DNA of 64,000 bases from the NCBI RefSeq assembly GCF_019805165.1, contig NZ_RWIJ01000036.1, positions 25,845-89,844 of the forward strand, given 5' to 3'. Source of the stretch: Azospirillum sp. 412522. GTDB lineage: Bacteria > Pseudomonadota > Alphaproteobacteria > Azospirillales > Azospirillaceae. Below the pieces are notes generated by a model. It saw only the letters and a program-made list of their open reading frames with translations, searched no databases and was not told the origin of the DNA. The position numbers and the translations under genes were made by a program. This document shows positions 34,176-42,010 of the stretch, one piece after another. Position 1 is the first letter of the stretch, and every line of letters starts with the position of its first letter.

Positions 34176-34508
34176 ATGACGAATTCCCGTGAGCGTCCCG
34201 TGCTGGCATCCGCCGGCCATCACGCCGACGGCGTGGTCGAGCTGTTCCGGCTGCAGGACGAGCTGGAGGCCAAGGCCCGCGCCCTGCTGGCGAACCGGGA
34301 GCGGCTGGGGGCGGGCAGCGCCATGCCGGACGATCCGACCGAGGCCGGGCTGCGCGCGGACATCCGCCGCATCGGCGAGCGGATCGACGCGCTGGGTGGC
34401 ACCGCGGCGATGGTGGACATCTGGGACGATCTCGACCGCACCGCCGGGCACCACGCCTCGACGGCGGTGGATCACGCTTGGCACGGCATCGGCGGGTGGG
34501 CTGCATGA
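34176..34508 (+). CDS. hypothetical phage protein
   Basis: A 110-residue helical protein (VVELFRLQDELEAKARALLA, LRADIRRIGERIDALGG) without a recognised family. Its TGA overlaps the following ATG. It begins 63 bases after the palindrome that ends the repeat cluster. Confidence 0.6.
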   Translation: MTNSRERPVLASAGHHADGVVELFRLQDELEAKARALLANRERLGAGSAMPDDPTEAGLRADIRRIGERIDALGGTAAMVDIWDDLDRTAGHHASTAVDHAWHGIGGWAA

Positions 34509-35308
34509 CCGCTGTGATCGTTCCCGCCGGCTCCGGGCAGCGGCCCGCCAACGATGCCGCGGCACCCGACACCCGCCAGACGGTGGACGTCGAGAGGCTG
34601 GCGATCTGGGCGATCCGCGACCAGAAGGCGGACCGCACCGGCGGCGCGCTGTTCGACCTGGAGGCCGCGCTCGACCATCCCGACCGGGAGCCGCAGGGCA
34701 GCAGCCGCGACGGCGTCGCCACGCTGATGCGCCGGCGGGAGACGGGCGGCTGCCGGGTCGACGGTGGCGGGCCGATGCGGGGTGTCCAGCCGCGGGTCCA
34801 CCCGGACGCCGAGGCGGTGGTCGACGCGATCCGCGCCATTCCCGACTGGCGGCAACGCGGGCTGGTGTTCGAATACGCCCAGCTCGGTGATCGGCCGGAC
34901 TGGTCCAACGGCGACCAGACGCTGATCCCCATCCCGGTGCCCGAAAGCCGGCGCGGAGCGGTGCGCCACGTCGTCCGGGCGGAGTGGGTGGACCTGCCGC
35001 TACAATCGGTGCTGCTGGCCGATCTGCGGCGCCGGGGCGTGCCGATCCTCGACCGCTACGGCCGGCTGCGCTTCCCGTCGCAGGAGCCGGGCTTCGCCTA
35101 CCGCATCACCGACGACGGCGGACGTCAGGTGGTTACGCGCTGGTGCCCGGTGGAGCCGTACCCGTCGGATGCCTGGATCGTGAACACGAACGCCATCTAC
35201 GCGGCTTGGCATGCCGGGATGATGGCGCTGGAGCGGGGGCTGCGGCGCGTGGTGCTGCGGGACCATCGGCTTGTGGGGTTCGGTGTGCCGGCGGAGCCGT
35301 GGGGGTGA
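34505..35308 (+). CDS. hypothetical phage protein
   Basis: A 267-residue protein of unknown function. The second half looks globular (RVHPDAEAVVDAIRAIP, RYGRLRFPSQEPGFAYRITD, NTNAIYAAWHAGMMALERGL). The ATG at 34505 overlaps the preceding stop (ATGA). No domain is assigned. Confidence 0.62.
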   Translation: MTAVIVPAGSGQRPANDAAAPDTRQTVDVERLAIWAIRDQKADRTGGALFDLEAALDHPDREPQGSSRDGVATLMRRRETGGCRVDGGGPMRGVQPRVHPDAEAVVDAIRAIPDWRQRGLVFEYAQLGDRPDWSNGDQTLIPIPVPESRRGAVRHVVRAEWVDLPLQSVLLADLRRRGVPILDRYGRLRFPSQEPGFAYRITDDGGRQVVTRWCPVEPYPSDAWIVNTNAIYAAWHAGMMALERGLRRVVLRDHRLVGFGVPAEPWG

Positions 35309-35333
35309 TGCGACACAGGGCGTCTTTGCATTT

Positions 35334-35378
35334 TTCGTAACTACGAATATTGACCGTGCTATTTTCTGGAGCTACGAT
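35334..35378 (+). promoter_or_regulatory. brnTA promoter and operator
   Basis: A palindrome TTCGTA-AC-TACGAA (35334-35347) abuts a promoter of TTGACC (35350-35355), 17-base spacer and TACGAT (35373-35378). A second CTACGA element overlaps the -10. The brnT ATG begins seven bases after the -10. BrnA antitoxins repress their own promoter, so this is the probable operator. Confidence 0.65.
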
Positions 35379-35385
35379 AATTCTC

Positions 35386-35640
35386 ATGAAGATCATCTAC
35401 GACCCTCCGAAGCGTGCGGCCAACCTGCTCAAGCACGGGCTGGACTTTGCTGATTTGGAGGACGGGGAGTTCTTCGAAGATGCCGTGGTGATCCCGTCTT
35501 ACGATGGCCGCTTCAAAGCCGTCGGATGGCTCGGGAACGCCCTGGTGATCGTTACGGTGTTCAAGCCGCTGGGCACGGAAGCGCTGTCCATCATCAGCAT
35601 GCGGCCCGCCAACCGGAAGGAAAGGAGCCTTCTGCCATGA
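35386..35640 (+). CDS. brnT: BrnT family ribonuclease toxin
   Basis: An 84-residue toxin of the BrnT family (RelE-like fold). IYDPPKRAANLLKHGLDFAD, DGRFKAVGWLGNALVIVTVF and ISMRPANRKERSLL match the family's conserved Lys/His/Asp and the terminal R-x-A-x-x-R-E motif. The ATG at 35386 starts at the conserved MKI.YDP. It overlaps brnA by four bases. Confidence 0.87.
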   Translation: MKIIYDPPKRAANLLKHGLDFADLEDGEFFEDAVVIPSYDGRFKAVGWLGNALVIVTVFKPLGTEALSIISMRPANRKERSLLP

Positions 35641-35945
35641 CTGAAGACCGCAAGCTTCTGGAGAGCTTCGAGCCCGGCCACGGCTTCACCAAGGAAGACT
35701 GGGACGCCGTATCGGACAACCCGGAACTGACCGAAGAAGAGATGCGCCAAGCGCGCCCCTTCGCGGAGGTGTTCCCGCAGTTTGCCGAGAACATCAAGCG
35801 GGGCCGAGGTCGCCCGCCGGCCGAAAACCCAAAGCAACAGGTCACCTTGAGGCTGGATGCCGAGGTGATCGGGCGCTTCAAGTCCGATGGGCCGGGCTGG
35901 CAGTCCCGGATCAATGACGCCCTCCGGAAGGCGGTGGGACTCTGA
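35637..35945 (+). CDS. brnA: BrnA family antitoxin
   Basis: A 102-residue antitoxin. An acidic N-terminal region that would cover the toxin (DWDAVSDNPELTEEEMRQA) is followed by a C-terminal ribbon-helix-helix (QQVTLRLDAEVIGRFKSDGP, WQSRINDALRKAVGL) that binds the operator. The ATGA overlap couples it to brnT. Confidence 0.87.
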   Translation: MTEDRKLLESFEPGHGFTKEDWDAVSDNPELTEEEMRQARPFAEVFPQFAENIKRGRGRPPAENPKQQVTLRLDAEVIGRFKSDGPGWQSRINDALRKAVGL

Positions 35946-36034
35946 AGTCCAATCGGCCCGTCATTGGGCCTTGTACCATCGTGATGCATCCGACTATGGG
36001 GAAGGGCCTCCCGATAGGGACGGCCCTTGCGGCT

Positions 36035-36247
36035 TCATTCGCTGTCGCGGTCGCGCACGTCCTGACGGCGCTCCTGCATGGTCACCTCCCCGAGCCACCG
36101 CCGCGGATTTCCGCACATCCAGCAGCTACAGGAGGCGAGGTTGTCGGCGAGCCACTGATGGCGCTGGCCGGGATAGCACCGCTTCGCTCGCGCGAGCATG
36201 CGCGCCCGATCCTGACGGCGCTGGGCGCGCTTTCTGTCTTTGAACAT
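36035..36247 (-). CDS. small conserved Cys/basic protein
   Basis: A 70-residue protein, MFKDRKRAQRRQDRARML at the start and LASCSCWMCGNPRRW in the middle. It belongs to a widespread uncharacterised small protein type recognised by the CSCWMCGNPRR motif (C-S-C-x-x-C, possibly metal binding). The ATG at 36247 has GAGAGG a few bases upstream. Confidence 0.7.
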   Translation of the reverse strand: MFKDRKRAQRRQDRARMLARAKRCYPGQRHQWLADNLASCSCWMCGNPRRWLGEVTMQERRQDVRDRDSE

Positions 36248-36374
36248 CATGCCTCTCAAGCACAACGCCCCGGTGCGCCCTGCCCAACGGCGGGCAGCGC
36301 TGCCGGGGCTATGTCGGCTTGATCGGCGGGTGGTGTGAGTGGAGGGGCATGGAGTTATCTTAATCCGTCGCGGC

Positions 36375-36905
36375 TCAGCGGCCCATCGCCTTTTCCAGGT
36401 CGTCGAGCGTCACCATCAGCGTGAGAGGGGCGACGGGCGACGGCGTGAAGCCGTACCTTTGGTAGAAGGCCTTGGCCGTGTCGTCCTTGGCGTGAACCAG
36501 CATGGCGCGTGTCCCAGCCAGTTCCGCTGCTTTCAGCGCCTTGCGCACCGCGTCCCGCAGCAGGGCCGAGCCGAGACCCTTGCCGGACCAGCGCCCGTCC
36601 ACCGCCAGCCGCCCTAGGACCACGACCGGAACCGGGTCCGGCATGTTCCGCCTGACCTTTCCGGTGGCCTGCTCATGGAACACGGCGCCCATCGCGAGGC
36701 AGTAATAGGCAATGACGGCGCTCCCCTGGCAGACCACGAAAACACGCGACCCACCCGAGACGTGGCTTTTGAGTGCCCGCTTCCGAAGCCAGTCATTCAG
36801 GACCGGAACACCGGAATCGAACTGGCTCAGATCGTGGGCTTCGGTCAATGGGGCCGGGGCGGTGATGGCGGCTTCGTGCCCCGGCGGCGGAGTCACTTCT
36901 CCCAC
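36375..36905 (-). CDS. TacT-like GNAT acetyltransferase toxin
   Basis: A 176-residue GNAT-fold enzyme. Family blocks are LSQFDSGVPVLNDWLRKRAL, VVVLGRLAVDGRWSGKGLGS with the acetyl-CoA loop R/Q-x-x-G-x-G/A (RWSGKGLG), and KAFYQRYGF with the conserved Tyr. TacT/AtaT toxins acetylate aminoacyl-tRNAs. It overlaps the DUF1778 antitoxin gene by 13 bases, the usual order. Confidence 0.87.
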   Translation of the reverse strand: MGEVTPPPGHEAAITAPAPLTEAHDLSQFDSGVPVLNDWLRKRALKSHVSGGSRVFVVCQGSAVIAYYCLAMGAVFHEQATGKVRRNMPDPVPVVVLGRLAVDGRWSGKGLGSALLRDAVRKALKAAELAGTRAMLVHAKDDTAKAFYQRYGFTPSPVAPLTLMVTLDDLEKAMGR

Positions 36906-37180
36906 GGCGACTTCCCAGCCATGAGAGCGCGGAGCCGGTCGATATCGCCGACGGGTTCGTCCAGCATCTCCAGGAACCGCTTGTGGCTGGCGTCGTCCAG
37001 GTAGAACACCCGCTGGTCCAGCAGGGCGTCCTCAGCCGCGTGGAAGGCGGCCTCGATGACGAACTCGGTGCGGGTCTTGCCGGCCAGCTTGGCGGCGCGG
37101 TCGATCACATCGCGCTTGTTCGGCGGCACCCGCATGTTGATCGTGACGGATTGCGCGTCCGTATCTTGGTTTCTCAGCAT
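36893..37180 (-). CDS. TacA-like DUF1778 antitoxin
   Basis: A 95-residue ribbon-helix-helix antitoxin: SVTINMRVPPNKRDVIDRAA, LAGKTRTEFVIEAAF and FYLDDASHKRFLEMLDEP are the DUF1778 blocks. The C-terminus (MAGKSPWEK) would contact the toxin. It is first in the pair and should repress the promoter at 37227-37271. Confidence 0.87.
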   Translation of the reverse strand: MLRNQDTDAQSVTINMRVPPNKRDVIDRAAKLAGKTRTEFVIEAAFHAAEDALLDQRVFYLDDASHKRFLEMLDEPVGDIDRLRALMAGKSPWEK

Positions 37181-37226
37181 TCGCCCGGCCTCCAGGCAAG
37201 GGAGCCGCTGGTGGTCGCGGCCCGAT

Positions 37227-37271
37227 GTGTTGACGTTGTGTATATGGCTGCCGTGTGGACAGTGTCAACAC
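37227..37271 (-). promoter_or_regulatory. tacAT promoter bracketed by an inverted repeat
   Basis: On the minus strand TTGACA (37268-37263), an 18-base spacer and TATACA (37244-37239) form a near-consensus promoter. GTGTTGAC (37227-37234) and GTCAACAC (37264-37271) form an 8-base inverted repeat bracketing it, suited to DUF1778-mediated autoregulation. Confidence 0.68.
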
Positions 37272-37418
37272 GCTGTGAGTCCACTGCATCCGAAGTGCGA
37301 CAGGAGCTTCGAACACATGACGACGTCCAAGCCGGCAAAATCGATTGGTTAAGGATTTAGAAAGGATTTCCCTGCAATAGTTGACGCCATGCACCGCCCA
37401 AGGTGCGACTAAACCAAG

Positions 37419-37447
37419 CCCCGCCGGAGAAATCCGCTGCGGGGTTT
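37419..37447 (+). terminator. possible Rho-independent terminator
   Basis: CCCCGC and GCGGGG pair around a 14-base loop and are followed by TTTCGTCGTTT. It lies in the 290-base gap between tacA and the gene at 37472; what transcript it would end is not clear. Confidence 0.35.
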
Positions 37448-37471
37448 CGTCGTTTCTGGAGCTTCGCCACG

Positions 37472-37795
37472 ATGGACACTTTGCCGCTGCCCGACGTCGG
37501 CGACACTCTCGCCCGCATCGCCATCCTGTCGCCGGCTGCCCAGATCACCGCGCTGCTGGTGATCGGCGGTGTGGTGGGGCTCTGGATTTGGTCCCGTCGC
37601 CCACAGCCCGGCCCCGATGCTCAGATCGTCGTCGAGGCACTGAAGAGCACGGCCCAAGCCCAGGTGGAGACTGCAGCCAGCATCGCCGCCATGGCCCAAC
37701 AGAACGAGTTGATTGTTTCGGAGGTACGCGGCGCCGTTGCGGAGATGCGTGTCATGGTCAATGCGGCCCTGGCCACCATCAAGCAGGCAGCTTGA
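37472..37795 (+). CDS. single-pass membrane protein, possibly holin-like
   Basis: A 107-residue protein with one membrane helix (AQITALLVIGGVVGLWIW) and a downstream coiled-coil-like region (STAQAQVETAASIAAMAQQN). GGAG is upstream of the ATG at 37472. A holin or lysis-accessory role is conceivable from size and topology but is not supported by sequence family. Confidence 0.55.
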   Translation: MDTLPLPDVGDTLARIAILSPAAQITALLVIGGVVGLWIWSRRPQPGPDAQIVVEALKSTAQAQVETAASIAAMAQQNELIVSEVRGAVAEMRVMVNAALATIKQAA

Positions 37796-37799
37796 TCCG

Positions 37800-37991
37800 A
37801 TGGACCGCAAGCCCCTCTCCCAGAGCATCGGCGACTTGGCCGACGTCTTCGAGCGGCAGGCCGTTGCCGAAGGCTACGCCGATGCCTCCCGGTTCATCCG
37901 GCCCCTGATGCGGAACCTCCCCGACGGGCGCATTGCCGTGGGTGCCATGGATGGATGGACGGCATTGGTTCCTGCGTTGGTGGAAGGCTGA
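37800..37991 (+). CDS. small phage protein, unknown
   Basis: A 63-residue protein (QSIGDLADVFERQAVAEGYA, ending AMDGWTALVPALVEG). No domain is recognised. It lies four bases after the membrane protein and three bases before the HNH gene, fitting a compact late operon. Confidence 0.5.
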   Translation: MDRKPLSQSIGDLADVFERQAVAEGYADASRFIRPLMRNLPDGRIAVGAMDGWTALVPALVEG

Positions 37992-37994
37992 TCC

Positions 37995-38393
37995 ATGGCC
38001 CCGCGGCTCCGCTCCCTGCGCTCGCCCCTTTCCATCCTCGACACCCGCACCGGCAAGGCCCTGGTGCCCATTGTGTCGGAGACGGAGCGCAAGCGTCGCT
38101 TCGACGAGACCCGCGGTTCGGCCCGGCAGCGTGGCTACGACCGCGACTGGGAGAAGCTGCGGGACGCGGTGGTGATCGAGCGGGGATGCCGGTGTGAGGC
38201 GGAGGGCTGCGGCACCGTCGTGGTGCTGCGGAAGCGGGAGGCTACCGCCACCGCGCCCGTCGCCCATGTGGACCACATCGAGAGCATCGCCGACCGTCCC
38301 GACCTGCGGCTGGAACGATCGAACCTTCGGGTCCTGTGCGAGCCTTGCCACAACGCCCGCACGGCTCGGGATCAGGGGTTTGCGAGGGGGTAG
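37995..38393 (+). CDS. phage HNH endonuclease
   Basis: A 132-residue HNH nuclease. The zinc/catalytic elements are Cys residues in GCRCEAEGCG, AHVDHIE with the catalytic His pair, and NLRVLCEPCHNART with CxxC and the final HN. HNH proteins next to terminase genes in HK97-type phages support cos cleavage and packaging. Confidence 0.88.
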   Translation: MAPRLRSLRSPLSILDTRTGKALVPIVSETERKRRFDETRGSARQRGYDRDWEKLRDAVVIERGCRCEAEGCGTVVVLRKREATATAPVAHVDHIESIADRPDLRLERSNLRVLCEPCHNARTARDQGFARG

Positions 38394-38406
38394 GGGGGGG
38401 TGAAAA

Positions 38407-38672
38407 GTGCGCAGAGTGCGCATTCTTTGGACCGCTGATCCCCCCATTCAGAGTTTTTTCCCCGCTCAACGAATTGAGGTGCGCACTTTGCGGTGCGCAT
38501 GACCGGCCATGGCGAAACGCGACGACATCGACTGGACGGCGATCGAGGCCGCTTTCCGGGCTGGAAAGCTGTCGAACCGCCAGATCGCCGAGCGGTTCGG
38601 CGTCTCGGAGGCCAACATCCGCAAGCGGGCGAAGGCTGGGGATTGGGTGCGCAGTGCCCAGCCGCGTGCGCA
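38407..38672. repeat. six GTGCGCA copies around the small terminase start (cos/pac candidate)
   Basis: GTGCGCA occurs at 38407, 38416, 38479, 38493, 38647 and 38666, all with the palindromic core TGCGCA, in three closely spaced pairs. The first four are in the 115-base gap before the small terminase gene, the last two inside it. Small terminase subunits commonly bind repeated sites here. Confidence 0.5.
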
Positions 38673-39090
38673 CCTGCCGGTCGCCGAAATCCTGCCGCCG
38701 GTCGACCGTTCGGCCCGTCCGGTCCTTTCGGCCGAGCCGCGGGAGCCTGTCGCACACGCCCGCGAGATCGCCGGACGGATGCTGGATGAGCTGGACACGG
38801 TCACCTCGCATGTCGGCGAGCTGGAGCAACTGATCGAGGTCGAGACCGCCGACGACAGGGACGGCCGGCGCCGCGCCGCCATGCTGAAGGCCATCTCGCT
38901 GCCGGCCCGATCCATGACGCTGAAGACGATCATGCAGGCTTTGGCGGTGGCGAAGGAGGTTGCTGGCGTCGGCATCGGCGGCGGCAAGAAGGAAGAGGCC
39001 AAGGCCAAGGCGCAGGAAGCCGCCAAGCCCGGCAACAAGTTCGCTCCCCCGGCGCCGCCGCGCCTCGCCGTCGACAACACCAAGGGCTGA
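38509..39090 (+). CDS. terminase small subunit
   Basis: A 193-residue protein. The N-terminal helix-turn-helix reads AFRAGKLSNRQIAERFGVSE (residues 12-31), the DNA-recognition module of small terminases. The central oligomerising helices are followed by a Lys/Ala-rich tail. It binds the packaging site and passes DNA to the large subunit encoded four bases downstream. Confidence 0.85.
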   Translation: MAKRDDIDWTAIEAAFRAGKLSNRQIAERFGVSEANIRKRAKAGDWVRSAQPRAHLPVAEILPPVDRSARPVLSAEPREPVAHAREIAGRMLDELDTVTSHVGELEQLIEVETADDRDGRRRAAMLKAISLPARSMTLKTIMQALAVAKEVAGVGIGGGKKEEAKAKAQEAAKPGNKFAPPAPPRLAVDNTKG

Positions 39091-39093
39091 CGC

Positions 39094-40773
39094 ATGCAGT
39101 GGACGACCGCATGCCCGGACTGGGAACGGCGCATCGTCGCCGGGGAGTCGCTGATCCCGTGCCCGCCGCTGTTTTCGGTGGAGGCCGAGGCGGCGCTGAA
39201 GATCTTCCGTGCGTTGAAGCTCGTCGACGTTCCCGGCAGCCCGACGATGGAGGAGGCGTGCCGGCAATTCGTGTTCGACTTCGTCGGCGCGGTGTTCGGC
39301 GCCTATGACGCGGAGACCGGCCGGCGGCTGATCAACGAGTTCTTCCTGCTGATCAGCAAGAAGAACAGCAAGTCGACCACCGCGGCCGGCATCATGGTTA
39401 CGGCGCTGCTGCGCAACTGGCGGCAGAATGCCGAGTTCATCATCATCGCGCCGACCATCAAGATCGCTCAGAACTCCGCCGATCCGGCGATGGCCATGAT
39501 CGGTGCCGATCCGGAACTGTTCGAGATCCTCAAGCCGATCCCGCACCTCAAGACCATCGAGCACCGGACGACCGGGGCGACGCTGAAGATCCTGGCGGCC
39601 GACAGCGATGTCGTCACCGGCAACAAGGCCACCGGGGTGCTGATCGACGAGCTGCACGTCTTCGGAACGCGGGCGAACGCCGAGGCGATGCTGCGCGAGG
39701 CCCGGGGCGGGCTGACCAGCCGGCCGGAGGGTTTCGTCATCGCCCTGTCCACCCAGGGCGAGGAGCCACCGGCCGGCGTCTTCAAGCAGTGGCTGGCCCG
39801 CTTCCGCGACATCCGCGACGGCAAGCTGACCGCTCCGAAGTCACTGGGGGTGCTCTACGAGTTCCCCAAGGCGATGCTGGAGGCCAAGGCGCATCTCCGG
39901 TCGGAAAACTTCTACGTCACCAACCCCAACATGGGGGCGTCGGTCGACGAGGAGTTCCTGCTCGACGAGTATGCCAAGGCCCAGTTGGGCGGCGAGGGCT
40001 CCGTCCGCGGCTTCCTGTCGAAGCACCTGAACGTCGAAGTCGGCTTGAACATGGGGTCCGACCGCTGGGCCGGCGCCGACTTCTGGGAGGTCTGCGGCGA
40101 AGAGGGGCTGACGCTGGAGGCGATCCTCGCCCGCTGCGAGGTGGTGGTGGTCGGCATCGACGGCGGCGGACTGGACGACCTGCTGGGCTTGGCCGTGCTG
40201 GGTCGATGCCGGGAAACCCGGCGCTGGCTGATGTGGCACCGCGCCTGGGCGCACCGGATCGTGCTGGAGCGCCGGAAGGAGATCGCGCCGCGCCTGCTCG
40301 ACTTCGAGAAGGACGGCGACCTGACCATCGTCGACGATCCCGCCCAGGCGGTGACGGAGTTGGCCGACGTCGTCATGCAGGTCGAGCAGGCCGAACTGCT
40401 GGCCGAACAGGGGATCGGGGTGGACGCCGCCGGCATTGGCGAGATCGTCGACGAGCTGACCGGACGTGGCATCGCGCTGGAGCGGATCATCGGCATCAGC
40501 CAGGGCTGGAAGCTGAACGGCGCCATCAAGACCGCCGAGCGCCGGCTGGCGTCGAAGACCGCGGCGCATGGCGGCCGGCCGATGATGGCCTGGTGCGTCG
40601 GCAACGCCCGCATCGTCCAGCAGGGCAACGCCATCTCGATCACCAAGCAGGTCAGCGGCACGGCGAAGATCGACCCGCTGATGGCCGGCTTCAACGCCGT
40701 GGCGCTGATGGCGACCAACCCGGCAGCGCGCGGACCGTCGGTCTACACGACCCGCGGCCTGCTGGTCATGTGA
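39094..40773 (+). CDS. terminase large subunit
   Basis: A 559-residue HK97-type (Terminase_1) packaging motor. The ATPase part has the Walker-A-like SKKNSKSTTAAG and ATGVLIDELHVF (Walker B). The nuclease part begins VVVGIDGGGLDDLLGLAVLG with metal-binding Asp residues. It cuts concatemers and drives DNA into the prohead. Length is normal. Confidence 0.95.
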   Translation: MQWTTACPDWERRIVAGESLIPCPPLFSVEAEAALKIFRALKLVDVPGSPTMEEACRQFVFDFVGAVFGAYDAETGRRLINEFFLLISKKNSKSTTAAGIMVTALLRNWRQNAEFIIIAPTIKIAQNSADPAMAMIGADPELFEILKPIPHLKTIEHRTTGATLKILAADSDVVTGNKATGVLIDELHVFGTRANAEAMLREARGGLTSRPEGFVIALSTQGEEPPAGVFKQWLARFRDIRDGKLTAPKSLGVLYEFPKAMLEAKAHLRSENFYVTNPNMGASVDEEFLLDEYAKAQLGGEGSVRGFLSKHLNVEVGLNMGSDRWAGADFWEVCGEEGLTLEAILARCEVVVVGIDGGGLDDLLGLAVLGRCRETRRWLMWHRAWAHRIVLERRKEIAPRLLDFEKDGDLTIVDDPAQAVTELADVVMQVEQAELLAEQGIGVDAAGIGEIVDELTGRGIALERIIGISQGWKLNGAIKTAERRLASKTAAHGGRPMMAWCVGNARIVQQGNAISITKQVSGTAKIDPLMAGFNAVALMATNPAARGPSVYTTRGLLVM

Positions 40774-40780
40774 GGTGCCG

Positions 40781-42010
40781 ATGGGCTTGTTCGACTTCTT
40801 CCGCAACGGCCGGGCATCGGCCAGTCGGTCACCTCAAGCCAGCATCGGGCAGATCTTCACTGGTCTCGACGACCCGGCTCTGCTGGACTTCCTGCGGACG
40901 GGAGCCTTGTCCGGCACCACGGTGTCGGTGGACGAAGCGCTGCGCAACTCGGCCGTCTTCCGCTGCGTCGATCTGGTGTCGAGCAGCATCGGCATGCTGC
41001 CGGTCTTCCTCATGCGCCGGGAAGCCGGCTCCGTCGTGAAGAACGAGGCGCATCCGCTGTTCGACCTGCTCGCCTACCAGCCGAACAGCTGGCAGACGGC
41101 GTTCGAGTTCAAGCAGCTCATGCAGACCTGGGTGTTGGTCCATGGCAACGCCTACGCCATCATCGTGCGCACCGGTCCCAAGATCACCCAGTTCATCCCG
41201 GTCGACCCCTGCCGGGTCCGGGTGCGGCAGATGCCCGACCTGTCCGTGCGCTACGAGATCACCCGTGCCGACGGGAGACAGGGCGTCTACGAGGCCCGCG
41301 ACGTGCTCCACCTGCGCGGCCTGTCGCTGAACGGCCTGACCGGTCTGTCCCGCGTCCAGAAGGCAGCCGAGACCATCTCGCTCGCCCTCCAGTCCGGCCG
41401 CGCCGCCGAGCGCATCTTCCGCAACGGCATGATGGTCGGCGGCAACCTGAAGCACCCCGGCAAGCTCGGGCCCGAGGGCAAGCAGTTCCTGCGCGACTCG
41501 TTGAACGAGATCCACGCCGGTCCGGAGAACGCCGGAAAGTGGATCATCACCGAGGAGGGCATGGAGGCGAAGCCCTTCGCCAGCACCGCCAAGGACGGCC
41601 AGCTGATCGAGACCCGCGCCTCGCTGGTCGAGGAGATCGCCCGCGTCTTCGGCGTGCCGCGTCCGCTGATGGGGGTGGATGACACCTCCTGGGGCTCGGG
41701 CATCGAACAGTTGAGCATCCTCTTCGTCCGTTACGGCCTGGCGCCGTGGTTCCAGGCCTGGGAGCAGGCGATCACCCGGTCCTGCATCCCTCTGGCGGAT
41801 CGCGGGACCCTCTTCCCCGACTTCGACGAGACCGAGCTGCTGCGCGGCACGCTGAAGGATCAGGCCGAGTTCTACTCCAGGGCGCTCGGTGCCGGCGGCC
41901 AGCGGCCATGGATGGAAGTCAACGAGGTCCGCGAGTCGGTCGGCCTGGGAGCGCACCCCGACGGCGGCGGCCTCATCAGCGCAGGAGAAACCCGCAATGT
42001 CGCTCCGTAA
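40781..42010 (+). CDS. HK97-family portal protein
   Basis: A 409-residue portal. Family blocks include NSAVFRCVDLVSSSIGMLPV, FELKQ-like EFKQLMQTWVLVHGNAYA, EITRADG.., and VEEIARVFGVPRPLMGVDD. It forms the dodecameric DNA gate at one capsid vertex. GAGG before the ATG at 40781 sets the start. The protease gene overlaps its end by 14 bases. Confidence 0.95.
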   Translation: MGLFDFFRNGRASASRSPQASIGQIFTGLDDPALLDFLRTGALSGTTVSVDEALRNSAVFRCVDLVSSSIGMLPVFLMRREAGSVVKNEAHPLFDLLAYQPNSWQTAFEFKQLMQTWVLVHGNAYAIIVRTGPKITQFIPVDPCRVRVRQMPDLSVRYEITRADGRQGVYEARDVLHLRGLSLNGLTGLSRVQKAAETISLALQSGRAAERIFRNGMMVGGNLKHPGKLGPEGKQFLRDSLNEIHAGPENAGKWIITEEGMEAKPFASTAKDGQLIETRASLVEEIARVFGVPRPLMGVDDTSWGSGIEQLSILFVRYGLAPWFQAWEQAITRSCIPLADRGTLFPDFDETELLRGTLKDQAEFYSRALGAGGQRPWMEVNEVRESVGLGAHPDGGGLISAGETRNVAP

